Shown here: piece after piece, positions 52,207-60,861 of the stretch
How the letters are laid out: each line of letters begins with the position of its first letter
Position numbering within the stretch: the first letter of the stretch is position 1
Source of the DNA: JAKVAV01 sp047633195
Lineage (GTDB): Bacteria; Bacteroidota; Bacteroidia; Flavobacteriales_D; Cryomorphaceae
DNA: 64,000 nucleotides
Reading direction: 5' to 3'
NCBI GenBank assembly: GCA_047633195.1
Contig: JBLIEU010000005.1
Span: forward strand, 51,646-115,645
The notes under the pieces: generated by a model
Told to the model about the DNA's origin: nothing
Database searches by the model: none
Seen by the model: the letters and a program-made list of their open reading frames with translations, nothing else
Made by a program: the position numbers and the translations under genes

Positions 52207-54691
52207 CCTGAGATTTTGACAAAGCCAGAATATTCGATAGTAATCTATATGCTCCCGAAACACCTGCGGGAAGTTCTCTAAAGAAAGAAATTCCCGAATA
52301 GACGAAATACCCGTCTCCGTATGGAGCTACGATGAGGGCTCCATTTCGTGAGGGCTCATCGGGATCTGACCAACCAAGAATCGGAACGAAGTTATCGTCC
52401 CATTCATTGGCAAAGTAAAGCCCGCGTTCTTGAACCCATCCGTCAAAATCTGTCATAGAAATTTCATTGGGTATGTTGAGAACAGGATGATCTGGTGCTA
52501 AGAATTCAGGACTTGCCGTTTCGTCGGTTACTCTTTCTCGGGAAAGCTCAAAAGCATATGGGCCGATTTGATCTACTTTGATTCGACGACTGGTATTGTA
52601 CTGTACCAGCCAAGTGCCGCCATTCTTTACATATTCGTTTAGCGCTTCTTTTGAAAAAGCGAGGTCTTCGCGTGTATTGTAAGCTCTAATACCCGTCACA
52701 ATTGCATCGAATCGATCGAAATTTCCAGTCACCATGTCATCTTCTTGAATGATTTCGACATCGTAACCTACGGCGCGAAGGTATTTCGCAACTTCATCTC
52801 CAGGGCCTTCGATGTAGCCGATTTTAGCTACTCCTCCAAGATTTAGATCTACAGGTACGATCTTCACGTTTGAAGGTGAAAGTTCGATTTGCGTTGGGAT
52901 GTGATCGTATTCAATAACCCTCAAACTCTGAAGTTTTTCTGGTTGCGATCCGTCCTTCTGAAATTCGAGTCCGATCAGACCTTCACTTGGATTTACTTCA
53001 GGCTTAATTTTGAATGTCAGCAGTTTGATTTCGCTCGCCGAAGAAAAATTTAATTCGACTTCCTGCGGTTCACACGTCCATCCTTTAGGTGGAGTTGGCC
53101 GCAAGACTCCCACCATTTCTCCCACATGAGATTGCGCTTTGATCGATATTTCTTTGGCTTCGCTTCCTGCAGCCACAATAGTGTTTTCATCAAAACCAGC
53201 GGTGATTTCAGGAACAATGTAGACGGGGCTATAAAGTACTGCCCTGGCTGGATCTACTTCTTTTTGAACCACCTCCAAAGGAATGGACAACGCGTAGTTA
53301 TTTATTTTTAGATCGACTTTTAGAACTAGGCTTGGATCATTTTCAGGTTTACCTAAATCGCTGTAGCCCAACACTTCGTAGATACTTTCAAAAGGCGCAT
53401 TCAGCCAGTATGGATTGCTGTAGTCGGCATTTTCATCAATGGTGAGAATTGCTTCCGTATAATAGAAGTCGTTTGTTTTGAGGCTCCCACCTGTCGTGTC
53501 AGAAAAGCCAAAACCAGCAACTTTCATCACCTGAGTTTCTATGTCACTGGTCAAATTGATCTTTACCTCGCAGGAAACCTTAGAACCTGTAGCGACCAAA
53601 TACTCCTTGGTAGTAGCCTCCATTTCCAAACCAGCTAGTCGTACTAGAAGATTTTCTAGCTCTGGAATTTTTCGATCTACCAAAGGAGCAGATTCGGCTT
53701 CATTCAAAAGAGTTAGTGCTTCTATTATTCCAGAAATACTGGCCACTGGATTGGTGAAGTCGTAGTCATTAATGACTTTTTCTAGTACGCGTCCTACTTG
53801 CGGTACTTCAGTTTTTTTCCAATCTGTCGGGATGTTCGACAAGAGGTTTTCCCCTTTTTCAACTTTCTCTCCCAGGACGTATTCCATGAATTCCGTTTGG
53901 TTTCCCATCGGGTAATCCGATCCGAAACCTTGGCTCTTGTGCTCGCTTCTGCTTCGTGCAGCAATTTGCGCGTAAGACTCACCGATCAATGTATTGTATT
54001 CACCTACGTTGACGGTGATGAAATCATCAGATTTTTGAGCTTGCTCCTCTAAGTCCTTTATCCACCAAGTGCTGGTATTGAAGTACAGTCGCTTCGGTTG
54101 CCAAGTATCGACAAATTCGAGTTGTTCGGGAAAGGCATTGGGGTCGGCGGCCATATCAAAGACTTCTTCGGCTACTATGGCGCTTGCCTCGTGATGACCG
54201 TGACCAGCATTGTTTGTGGGTGGAAATCGAGTTACGATCACATCTGGACGAAACTTTCGAATCACCCAAACGGCATCTCTCAGGATATTTTCTCTTCCCC
54301 ATTTGTCGAAAGACTCATCGGCACTTTTTGAATAACCGAAATCAACGGCGCGTGTAAAGAATTGCTCACCTCCGTCGATATCCCTCGCGGCCAATAGTTC
54401 TTGGGTTCGCAATATGCCAATTGCAGAACCTATTTCAGTACCTATGAGGTTTTGTCCACCATCTCCTCTCGTTAGAGATAGATAGGCCGTTCTTGCGTGA
54501 AGGTTGTTCTCGAAGTAAGAAATCAGCCGAGTGTTCTCGTCATCAGGGTGAGCCGCCATATATAGGATGGATGCTGTATTTGATGCCTTAAGAAGTTCGT
54601 GGTAGAGTTCGGAAGAAGATTCTTTTTCGGGGAATTGCGCTTGAGCAGCGAATACGAGGAGTGAAAACAGCCCAGATAGGAGTAGTCTCAT
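52190..54691 (-). CDS. exported PIG-L/LmbE family deacetylase
   Basis: An 833-residue secreted or periplasmic protein. The signal peptide MRLLLSGLFSLLVFAAQA (cut near 18) is followed by the LmbE-type zinc deacetylase domain (about 35-280): AHPDDENTR (47-55, with zinc ligands His48, Asp51) and the later HGHHEAS (163-169, HxxH). The remainder holds Ig-like modules and a C-terminal glutamine-amidotransferase-like domain (VGYDVEIIQEDDMVTGNFDR). PIG-L enzymes remove N-acetyl groups from GlcNAc-type sugars. The pairing with an SSS symporter and a small membrane protein suggests use of an acetylated sugar. A TATATTTG promoter lies just upstream. Confidence 0.9.
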   Translation of the reverse strand: MRLLLSGLFSLLVFAAQAQFPEKESSSELYHELLKASNTASILYMAAHPDDENTRLISYFENNLHARTAYLSLTRGDGGQNLIGTEIGSAIGILRTQELLAARDIDGGEQFFTRAVDFGYSKSADESFDKWGRENILRDAVWVIRKFRPDVIVTRFPPTNNAGHGHHEASAIVAEEVFDMAADPNAFPEQLEFVDTWQPKRLYFNTSTWWIKDLEEQAQKSDDFITVNVGEYNTLIGESYAQIAARSRSEHKSQGFGSDYPMGNQTEFMEYVLGEKVEKGENLLSNIPTDWKKTEVPQVGRVLEKVINDYDFTNPVASISGIIEALTLLNEAESAPLVDRKIPELENLLVRLAGLEMEATTKEYLVATGSKVSCEVKINLTSDIETQVMKVAGFGFSDTTGGSLKTNDFYYTEAILTIDENADYSNPYWLNAPFESIYEVLGYSDLGKPENDPSLVLKVDLKINNYALSIPLEVVQKEVDPARAVLYSPVYIVPEITAGFDENTIVAAGSEAKEISIKAQSHVGEMVGVLRPTPPKGWTCEPQEVELNFSSASEIKLLTFKIKPEVNPSEGLIGLEFQKDGSQPEKLQSLRVIEYDHIPTQIELSPSNVKIVPVDLNLGGVAKIGYIEGPGDEVAKYLRAVGYDVEIIQEDDMVTGNFDRFDAIVTGIRAYNTREDLAFSKEALNEYVKNGGTWLVQYNTSRRIKVDQIGPYAFELSRERVTDETASPEFLAPDHPVLNIPNEISMTDFDGWVQERGLYFANEWDDNFVPILGWSDPDEPSRNGALIVAPYGDGYFVYSGISFFRELPAGVSGAYRLLSNILALSKSQDGGNE

Positions 54692-54714
54692 GAATTATTT
54701 TTTGCCTTTGGGGG

Positions 54715-54722
54715 CAAATATA
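54715..54722 (-). promoter_or_regulatory. -7 promoter element of the PIG-L unit
   Basis: Minus-strand TATATTTG fits TAnnTTTG and implies a leader of about 17 bases before ATG 54691. It overlaps a small hairpin TTTGCC/GGCAAA at 54701-54718. Confidence 0.45.
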
Positions 54723-54743
54723 ACCGGAACTGTGGGTGTTGTG

Positions 54744-55316
54744 TTAATATGGGCGCGGGTCAGCACAAAACTTCTTAACCCATTCGAGGCTCTCGCCTGA
54801 TCGCATGGCCTCGTAGAGTTCATCGGGACTAAGCGTATTGAATGTAGAGATGTCAGAATCGATTTCATTCTGAATGTTTTCTAGGGAAGTGTCAAAAGAT
54901 TCGACCGTTACATAATAAGTAGTCGAGCAAGAATCTGTTCGGCGACTAACCGAATAAGTCTCAAACATTAAGTTGATTGATGCATTGGCGGGAAGCCTCG
55001 CTAATTCTGGAGAATTAAGATTGGTTTTCGAAAACCCTTTCTGGTTCACCGAAACGATGGTCTTGGAGAGCTTTTCGCACGAAGAATTCTCGTCTTCTTC
55101 GCATGCAAATTCGCAAAATTCGTAGGAAGGGTCTACTAAGAAACGGAGTGTATCTAGCGCACTCTCATGAATTTCATCGGTAGTTTCTATTGAGCGTTGA
55201 CTCAAAAGTTGTGAATCCATGTCATTTTGAACTTGACTATAGGTAAGGAAACCACCTGAGACCAGAAGCGTGACCATCGAAACAAAAAGGGCTATGTGTC
55301 CAAATTCTTTTTTCAC
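54744..55316 (-). CDS. hypothetical single-span membrane protein
   Basis: A 190-residue protein starting with GTG at 55316. A single N-terminal membrane anchor (FGHIALFVSMVTLLVSGGFL, about 5-24) precedes a polar, acidic domain with several Cys (CEFACEEDENSSC at about 67-79; CSTTYY), probably periplasmic. I recognise no family. It precedes the PIG-L gene by 52 bases and may be cotranscribed with folA-thyA upstream, although a gap of 101 bases separates them. The GTG start is poorly supported; the true start could be elsewhere. Confidence 0.5.
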   Translation of the reverse strand: MKKEFGHIALFVSMVTLLVSGGFLTYSQVQNDMDSQLLSQRSIETTDEIHESALDTLRFLVDPSYEFCEFACEEDENSSCEKLSKTIVSVNQKGFSKTNLNSPELARLPANASINLMFETYSVSRRTDSCSTTYYVTVESFDTSLENIQNEIDSDISTFNTLSPDELYEAMRSGESLEWVKKFCADPRPY

Positions 55317-55417
55317 AACATAAAGAAAGTTAATTCACGATTAAACAACCTCACCTATATCATAAAGGGTGCCAAAAGTTGTTAAGCGGTCATTTATAAA
55401 CGATAAAAGGAGTCGAC

Positions 55418-55924
55418 TTATTTCCTTGTCCACTTCTCTATGCTGAACGAATAGTCGTGGCGCTCATCTTTCGGATGATTTTCCATGACTTCTTTGGTCC
55501 AATTGGAATAATCAAATTCGGGATAGAATGAATCCGCTTCGAAGGACTCATGGACCCTAGTGATGTACATCACGTCTACCAAATTTTTTCCCAAGGCTAG
55601 TTTATAAATCTCACCACCTCCGATAATAAATACGGACTCGTATCCTTCGGTTTTGCAAAAGTTAAGGGCATCTTCAATAGAATTATAAACCAAAGCGCCA
55701 TTTGAATCATAGCTTTCTTTTCTGGTTAGGACAATGTTGATCCGATTGGGTAATGGTCTGTATTTGTATGGGATACTCTCATAATTCTTCCGGCCCATAA
55801 TTACCACTTTGTTCAAAGTGGAATCCTTGAAAAATTTCATGTCATCGGGAAGGTTCCAGATCAAGTCATTGTCTTTTCCGATGGCTCGGTTTTCGGCAAT
55901 AGCCGCAATGGAATAAACGGTCAT
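55418..55924 (-). CDS. folA: dihydrofolate reductase
   Basis: A 168-residue NADPH-dependent enzyme that reduces dihydrofolate to tetrahydrofolate, recycling the product of ThyA. The opening TVYSIAAIAENRAIGKDNDL (2-21) and NLPDDMKFFK with the active-site Asp (residue 27/28), then VVIMGRKNYESIP (about 39-51) and IIGGGEIYKLAL (about 99-110), are all typical. Length fits the family. It overlaps thyA by 4 bases, the common thymidylate cycle pair. Confidence 0.97.
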   Translation of the reverse strand: MTVYSIAAIAENRAIGKDNDLIWNLPDDMKFFKDSTLNKVVIMGRKNYESIPYKYRPLPNRINIVLTRKESYDSNGALVYNSIEDALNFCKTEGYESVFIIGGGEIYKLALGKNLVDVMYITRVHESFEADSFYPEFDYSNWTKEVMENHPKDERHDYSFSIEKWTRK

Positions 55925-56715
55925 ATGGCTATGGGAGCTTTAATATGTGGATGCGGATCATAGTTCTCTAACTTGAAATCTTCGAACGTAAAACCAAAAA
56001 TGTCTTTTACTTCAGGGTTGAGCTTCATGGTAGGAAGTGCTCGGTACTCCCGGCTTAATAGCTCTTTGACTTGATCGAAATGGTTTGAATAAATATGGGC
56101 ATCACCAAAAGTGTGGACAAAATCTCCTGGCTCAAGGTCACAAACCTGAGCGATCATAATCGTGAGCAAGGCATAGGAGGCAATATTGAAAGGAACGCCT
56201 AAAAAGGTGTCAGCACTCCTTTGGTAAAGCTGGCAGCTGAGTTTGCCATCTGCTACGTAAAATTGAAATAAAGTATGACAGGGTGGAAGGGCCATATCGT
56301 CTACAAAAGCAGGATTCCAGGCACTTACAATGTGCCGGCGGCTGTTTGGATTCTTCTTGAGATTCTCGATGAGGTGAGAAATCTGATCAATTTTTCCTCC
56401 ATTCGGAGAAGGCCAACTTCTCCACTGATAGCCATAAACGGGGCCCAAATCTCCATTCTCATCAGCCCACTCATCCCAGATGCGTACACCGTTTTCTTTC
56501 AAGTAGGCGATATTGGTATCGCCTTGAAGAAACCAGAGCAGTTCATGGATGATACTGCGCAGGTGAACCTTTTTGGTGGTCACCAAAGGAAAACCCTCGG
56601 AGAGATCGAATCGTGTTTGGTATCCAAAGACACTTCGGATACCTGTCCCAGTTCTATCTGGTTTATCTGCACCATTTTCCATGATGTGCTTAAGTAGGTC
56701 GTGGTACTGAATCAT
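55921..56715 (-). CDS. thyA: thymidylate synthase
   Basis: A 264-residue enzyme, the usual length, that methylates dUMP to dTMP with methylene-tetrahydrofolate. The catalytic Cys146 lies in LPPCHTLFQFYV, with RRHIVSAWNP at about 126-135 and DTFLGVPFNIASYALL following. GDAHIYSNH is at about 205-213. Coupled with folA by a 4-base overlap (ATGA). A minus-strand TACATTTG promoter element lies 22 bases upstream of the ATG. Confidence 0.98.
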   Translation of the reverse strand: MIQYHDLLKHIMENGADKPDRTGTGIRSVFGYQTRFDLSEGFPLVTTKKVHLRSIIHELLWFLQGDTNIAYLKENGVRIWDEWADENGDLGPVYGYQWRSWPSPNGGKIDQISHLIENLKKNPNSRRHIVSAWNPAFVDDMALPPCHTLFQFYVADGKLSCQLYQRSADTFLGVPFNIASYALLTIMIAQVCDLEPGDFVHTFGDAHIYSNHFDQVKELLSREYRALPTMKLNPEVKDIFGFTFEDFKLENYDPHPHIKAPIAI

Positions 56716-56736
56716 GCTGAATTATTTAACTCCTTT

Positions 56737-56744
56737 CAAATGTA
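56737..56744 (-). promoter_or_regulatory. -7 promoter element of thyA-folA
   Basis: Minus-strand TACATTTG matches TAnnTTTG, giving a leader of about 15 bases. No convincing -33 box was found. Confidence 0.45.
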
Positions 56745-56801
56745 AGAAAGTGAGTAGAGTCCTCTACCGGCTTGTTGATAAGAAGGGCAATTGTTGAAAA
56801 A

Positions 56802-58193
56802 TCAAAGGAACATTCCGACCAAGGCTGCGGTGAAAAGCGAAGCCAAGGTTCCTCCAATGAGCGCTTTTACTCCCAGTTTAGAGAGCAGTCCTTTCCTGGA
56901 GGGAATTAGTGCGCCGATACCACCTATTTGAATACCGATAGAGGCAAAATTGGCAAAGCCACAAAGGATGTAAGTAGACATGATCATAGATTTGCTTTCT
57001 GCGAATTGCCCAGTCATTTTTAACTCTCCCAGAGTAGTATATGCGATGAATTCGTTGAGTACAGTTTTCTCACCCAGCAGCTGACCTACGAGTATCATGT
57101 CTGCAGTTGGAACTCCTATTATCCATGCGATTGGTGCAAAAAGATAGCCCAATATAAACTCGAGAGTGAATTTGTCATAAGCTGTATACTCAGCCACCAC
57201 AAGGTTTAATCCAGTGAAATTTCCAATCCAATCTCCTAAAATATAATTGGCCATGTAGATAAAAGCAGTGAATACGAGCAACATGGCGCCTACGTTTACA
57301 GCTAATTTTATACCATCAGTTGTTCCGTTGGAAATTGCTTCCAAAGCGTTGGCCCCCTCTTTGGCCCCGGTCATCTTCATATCCTTGCGGAAAGCTGCTG
57401 TTTCTGGTACGAGGAGCTTTGCAGAGATGACAGCGGCAGGTGCCGACATAATTGATGCGGTGAGCAGGTGTTTGGCGAAAATGATTCGTTCAATTTCGCT
57501 GTCTCCACCCAAGAAACCAATGTAGGCTGCTAATACGCCACCAGCGATAGTAGCCATCCCTCCTGTCATGAGGCAATTCATTTCGCTACGAGTCATCACT
57601 CCCAAATAGGGCTTCACCAGTAGCGGAGCTTCTGTTTGGCCTAAGAAGATGTTTCCAGCGGCAGCGAGGCTTTCAGCTCCAGAAAGTTTTAGTGTGCGGC
57701 GCATAATCCAGGCAAAGCCATAGACTACTTTTTGCAATAGACCTAGATAATACAACAAGGACATCAAGGCCGAGAAAAAGATGATGGTAGGCAACACTCT
57801 GAAGGCAAAGTTGAGCATGGATGAGTCTACTGAGCCATCGACAAAACTCCGAAAGAGAAAATCAGAACCGAAATCAGTGAATGAAATAATCTTCACAAAT
57901 CCTTTGCTCAAATAATCGAAGCCTGCACTAAATAGTGGAACCTCGAGAACTAAAATAGCCAGTATCAACTGAAGAATCAGACCTTTTGCGATAAGACTCC
58001 AACTAATGGATTTTCTCTTTTCGCTGAAAAGCCAGCCAATGCCCACTAGAAAGGCAATTCCCAATAATCCTCTGAGAATTCCAATTAGGGTAATATTCGT
58101 TTCAATGGGAGTGGAGGTGGATGCCTGAGCGATGGTGGTCGCAGGAATCAATAGGGCTAAGGCAGCTAGTGCCAATATTTTCCTCCTTATCAA
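56802..58193 (-). CDS. CNT-family Na+/nucleoside cotransporter
   Basis: A 463-residue inner-membrane protein of the concentrative nucleoside transporter family (NupC-like), with a hydrophobic N-terminus (LALAALALLIPATTIAQA, possibly cleaved) and about ten further hydrophobic segments. Hallmark motifs are GQTEAPLLVKPYLG (about 187-200, with the nucleoside-binding GQTE), SEMNCLMTGGMATIAGGVLA (about 204-223) and the late GFANFASIGIQIGG (about 410-423). It lies 4 bases after the bifunctional-nuclease gene and is likely in one unit with it. Nucleoside uptake agrees with the nearby thyA-folA. Confidence 0.93.
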   Translation of the reverse strand: MIRRKILALAALALLIPATTIAQASTSTPIETNITLIGILRGLLGIAFLVGIGWLFSEKRKSISWSLIAKGLILQLILAILVLEVPLFSAGFDYLSKGFVKIISFTDFGSDFLFRSFVDGSVDSSMLNFAFRVLPTIIFFSALMSLLYYLGLLQKVVYGFAWIMRRTLKLSGAESLAAAGNIFLGQTEAPLLVKPYLGVMTRSEMNCLMTGGMATIAGGVLAAYIGFLGGDSEIERIIFAKHLLTASIMSAPAAVISAKLLVPETAAFRKDMKMTGAKEGANALEAISNGTTDGIKLAVNVGAMLLVFTAFIYMANYILGDWIGNFTGLNLVVAEYTAYDKFTLEFILGYLFAPIAWIIGVPTADMILVGQLLGEKTVLNEFIAYTTLGELKMTGQFAESKSMIMSTYILCGFANFASIGIQIGGIGALIPSRKGLLSKLGVKALIGGTLASLFTAALVGMFL

Positions 58194-58197
58194 TGGT

Positions 58198-58797
58198 CTA
58201 TTTTTTCGAACGACGATTTATTTCGTCTCGAATTTTTGATGCTTTTTCGTAATCTTCTTTTTCGAGTGCTTCTTGCAACTGTTTCTCGAGTTCAACTATG
58301 CTGCCTGTGTCTTTGGATTCTTCTTGGTCAGATGAGTCAATCCTAATTTCTTCAGACGATCCAAGTTTACTACTTTCTTCGTCATCCTCATCGATAATGA
58401 TTCCGGCTGAACTTAGAATGAAATCGTGGGTGAAAATTGGGACTTCGCAACGCAAAGCCAATGCTACGGCATCGCTCGATCTAGCATCAAGCTCTATTTC
58501 TTTGCCATCTTTCACGCACACTATTTTAGCGAAGAAAATTCCTTCAACTAAATTATGGACGATGACCTCGTTCACCACAATATCAAAACTATCTAGAAAA
58601 CTTTTGAAGAGATCGTGGGTGAGAGGTCGACTTGGCGTCATTTGCTCAAGAGGTATGGCTATAGCTTGCGCCTCAGCACCACCAATAATAATTGGCAACC
58701 TTCTATTCCCTGACTTTTCTTTTAGAATTAGCGCGTAAGCCCCTGTTTGAGTTTGGCTATATGATAATCCTACAACTGATAACTCGATTTTATCCAT
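58198..58797 (-). CDS. bifunctional nuclease (DUF151) plus UVR-motif protein
   Basis: A 199-residue cytoplasmic protein. Residues about 1-135 form the DUF151/BFN domain (VVGLSYSQTQTGAYALILKE, DARSSDAVALALRCEVPIFT), known from plant BBD nucleases and a mycobacterial homologue. An acidic linker (DEDDEESS) is followed by a C-terminal UVR (UvrB/UvrC) helix pair (LEKQLQEALEKEDYEKASKI, about 169-188). Enzymatic activity in bacteria is not proven. It begins downstream of the strong promoter at 58826-58856 and precedes the nucleoside transporter by 4 bases. Confidence 0.92.
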   Translation of the reverse strand: MDKIELSVVGLSYSQTQTGAYALILKEKSGNRRLPIIIGGAEAQAIAIPLEQMTPSRPLTHDLFKSFLDSFDIVVNEVIVHNLVEGIFFAKIVCVKDGKEIELDARSSDAVALALRCEVPIFTHDFILSSAGIIIDEDDEESSKLGSSEEIRIDSSDQEESKDTGSIVELEKQLQEALEKEDYEKASKIRDEINRRSKK

Positions 58798-58825
58798 TTA
58801 GAAGCAACACCGATTGAATTTTGCG

Positions 58826-58856
58826 CAAAAGTAATTCCCTTGGCGAGAAATCAAAA
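58826..58856 (-). promoter_or_regulatory. promoter of the bifunctional-nuclease unit (TTTTG, 18 bases, TACTTTTG)
   Basis: On the minus strand TTTTG (58852-58856) is followed after 18 bases by TACTTTTG (58826-58833), with a 22-base leader to ATG 58797. The -33 box overlaps one arm of the etfA terminator. Confidence 0.55.
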
Positions 58857-58873
58857 CGGCCTTGCGGCCGTTT
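58854..58873 (-). terminator. etfA terminator
   Basis: AAACGGCC-TTGC-GGCCGTTT, an 8-base perfect stem with a 4-base loop, followed by T-rich sequence on the minus strand. It lies 35 bases after the etfA stop at 58908. Confidence 0.7.
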
Positions 58874-58907
58874 CGTTTCACTAAAAATACAAAAATAAAG
58901 CAGTCTA

Positions 58908-59876
58908 CTAATTGGCCGCTTTGAATTTCTTTACAGCCTCAGTCAGGCGTGGAAGTACTTCAAAGGCATCTCCCACTACTCCATAGTCGGCTGCCTTGAA
59001 GAAAGGAGCCTCAGAATCAGTGTTGATAACTACGATTGTTTTACTTCCATTTACTCCTGCTAGGTGCTGAATTGCACCTGAAATACCGGCTGCTATGTAA
59101 AGATTTGGTCGGATAGCGATTCCCGTTTGTCCCACATGTTCGTGGTGCGGACGCCAATCCATATCAGAAACTGGTCTTGAGCAAGCCGTAGCTGCTCCAA
59201 GTGCATCTGCCAATTCCTGAACGATTGCCCAGTTTTCTGGGCCTTTTAATCCGCGACCAGCTGAAACAACCAATTCCGCCTCAGGCAAAGGGACTCCTTC
59301 TCCACCAAGAGCACGAACTTCTTTCACTTTGATCTTTCCTTCGGGAACTGCTGGAGTAAACTCTTCTACTGTAGCCGTAGCATCTGTCTCAGATGGCTGC
59401 AGGCTATTGGGTAGAAGGCTTAAAATCTTCACATCCGTATTGATTCGGTATTTAGCGAAAGCCTTTCCCGAAAAAACATTCTTGGAAACGGTCATCGAAT
59501 TTCCGTCAATTTCAGGAACGCTGGTAGCTCCAGGAACGAGTCCTGCTCCGATTTTTGCCGAAAGGCGAGCAGCGAGAACTTTTCCATTGGGGTCAAAAGA
59601 GAAAACGATCACTTTTGCACTTTCCGCGTTTACGGCCTCGGCCACTAATGCCGAAAGGGTCTGCTCATTTTCTTCTGTAATAGAGCGATTGACTAAAACT
59701 TTTGAGGCGCCAAAGCGGCCTAGTTTCTCAAGTTTATCATTGCTCACATCACCGTAAGTCAAAACGGTAACGGTCGATGAAGTTTTATCTGCAATTTGCT
59801 TACCGTAATATATCGCTTCGTGGGCGGCCTTAGCAATTTCGCCACCTCGTGAATCTGCAAAAACAAGTACTGACAT
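58908..59876 (-). CDS. etfA: electron transfer flavoprotein alpha subunit
   Basis: A 322-residue FAD-binding subunit that with EtfB carries electrons from acyl-CoA and other dehydrogenases to the quinone pool. The N-terminal half starts SVLVFADSRGGEIAKAAHEA; the C-terminal FAD-binding domain carries GRGLKGPENW (about 209-218), SRPVSDMDWRPHHEHVGQTG (about 233-252) and NLYIAAGISGAIQHLAG (about 257-273). Family length is normal. It lies 22 bases after etfB on the same transcript. Confidence 0.97.
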   Translation of the reverse strand: MSVLVFADSRGGEIAKAAHEAIYYGKQIADKTSSTVTVLTYGDVSNDKLEKLGRFGASKVLVNRSITEENEQTLSALVAEAVNAESAKVIVFSFDPNGKVLAARLSAKIGAGLVPGATSVPEIDGNSMTVSKNVFSGKAFAKYRINTDVKILSLLPNSLQPSETDATATVEEFTPAVPEGKIKVKEVRALGGEGVPLPEAELVVSAGRGLKGPENWAIVQELADALGAATACSRPVSDMDWRPHHEHVGQTGIAIRPNLYIAAGISGAIQHLAGVNGSKTIVVINTDSEAPFFKAADYGVVGDAFEVLPRLTEAVKKFKAAN

Positions 59877-59898
59877 TTGATCTGTGTTGTTTTGGTTC

Positions 59899-60639
59899 TT
59901 AAATTACTTTGGCTTCTTTGTGAAGGAGTCTTACCAACTCATCCATATTTTCTGGGTCGATTAGCTTTACATCTCCTTTTTCTGGAGGAAGACTGTATTC
60001 AATCACTTCGGTCAATGCAGAAGAATCAGTTGGCTCAACTACATTCAGGGGCTTCGATCTGGCCGCCATGATTCCTCTCATGTTGGGAATGCGCTGTTCA
60101 GCCATCCCTTTAGCACAGCTGATAACCATGGGAAACTCACCTTCCAAAACTTCGATTCCACCTTGTGCATCCCTTTCAATGGTTGCTTTAGTGCCTTCTA
60201 CATCTAACTTAGAAGCTACGGAGACGAATGGCATGTCAAGCATTTCTGCCAACATTCCGCCCACTTGTGATCCGCCGTAATTGATGGTCTCTTTCCCTAC
60301 TAGCACAAGGTCGAATCCTTGGTCTTTCGCATAGTCAGCTATTTGCTTAGCTACAAAATAACCATCCGTTGGCTCAGCATTTATACGCACAGCATCGTCT
60401 GCACCAATGGCCAAAGCTTTTCTGATAATCGGGTCGTGATCTGCTCCTCCCACTGTAATGGTGGTCACAGTCCCTCCGTTCTTCTCTTTTAATTCAAGTC
60501 CTCTTACCAGCGCGTACCATTCGTCGTATGGATTTACGATGAACTGTACTTTGTCTTCATTAAATTTCGTGTTACTGTCTGTAAACGAAATTTTTGTGGT
60601 GGTATCAGGTGCCTTACTGATTCCGACAAGTATCTTCAT
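59899..60639 (-). CDS. etfB: electron transfer flavoprotein beta subunit
   Basis: A 246-residue partner of EtfA. The opening KILVGISKAPDTTTKISFTD and the nucleotide-binding DLVLVGKETINYGGSQVGGM (about 115-134, with AMP-binding Gly residues) are typical, as is VISCAKGMAEQRIPNMRGIM (about 172-191), the family recognition-loop region. Length matches. Transcribed divergently from pdhB; the 241-base gap between them holds several inverted repeats and candidate promoters. Confidence 0.97.
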   Translation of the reverse strand: MKILVGISKAPDTTTKISFTDSNTKFNEDKVQFIVNPYDEWYALVRGLELKEKNGGTVTTITVGGADHDPIIRKALAIGADDAVRINAEPTDGYFVAKQIADYAKDQGFDLVLVGKETINYGGSQVGGMLAEMLDMPFVSVASKLDVEGTKATIERDAQGGIEVLEGEFPMVISCAKGMAEQRIPNMRGIMAARSKPLNVVEPTDSSALTEVIEYSLPPEKGDVKLIDPENMDELVRLLHKEAKVI

Positions 60640-60672
60640 AATTGTTGTTTTTACTTTTCAATAAATGGTGCG

Positions 60673-60680
60673 CAAAAGTA
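60673..60680 (-). promoter_or_regulatory. -7 promoter element of etfBA (proximal)
   Basis: Minus-strand TACTTTTG matches TAnnTTTG with about 27 bases of leader to ATG 60639. A second candidate lies further upstream. Confidence 0.45.
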
Positions 60681-60718
60681 GCAGATTCCATCAGGAAAAA
60701 CAGCTTGCTTTTGCCTAA

Positions 60719-60749
60719 CAAAGGTATGCATGCATAACAAATTTGACAA
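60719..60749 (-). promoter_or_regulatory. candidate distal etfBA promoter (TTG, 20 bases, TACCTTTG) with a palindrome in the spacer
   Basis: On the minus strand TTG (60747-60749) is followed after 20 bases by TACCTTTG (60719-60726). The perfect 12-base palindrome TATGCATGCATA (60725-60736) overlaps the -7 box and spacer, which could let a repressor block it. Confidence 0.4.
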
Positions 60750-60780
60750 GGAAAGGTTGAAATTTGATTTACAGGGACGG

Positions 60781-60812
60781 GTCACGTTGCAGTATTTAAA
60801 ATACAACGTGAC
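60781..60812. repeat. inverted repeat upstream of pdhB
   Basis: GTCACGTTG..GTATTT pairs with AAATAC..AACGTGAC: 9-base and 5-base arm sections separated by a 3-base bulge, immediately upstream of the pdhB promoter. It could be an operator or a stable hairpin; no protein is known to bind it. Confidence 0.5.
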
Positions 60813-60827
60813 CTTCAAGTCGAGTTT

Positions 60828-60861
60828 TTTGTAAACGAAGTATCATTTATTACTAAATTTG
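60828..60861 (+). promoter_or_regulatory. pdhB promoter (TTTG, 22 bases, TAAATTTG)
   Basis: TTTG at 60828-60831 and TAAATTTG at 60854-60861, spaced slightly wider than usual. A start near 60868 leaves a 13-base leader to ATG 60881. Confidence 0.5.

Noticed and set aside
54701..54718. TTTGCC/GGCAAA hairpin as a terminator of the orphan gene
   Set aside because: No T tract follows it on the minus strand, and it overlaps the PIG-L promoter; it may be only a chance repeat.
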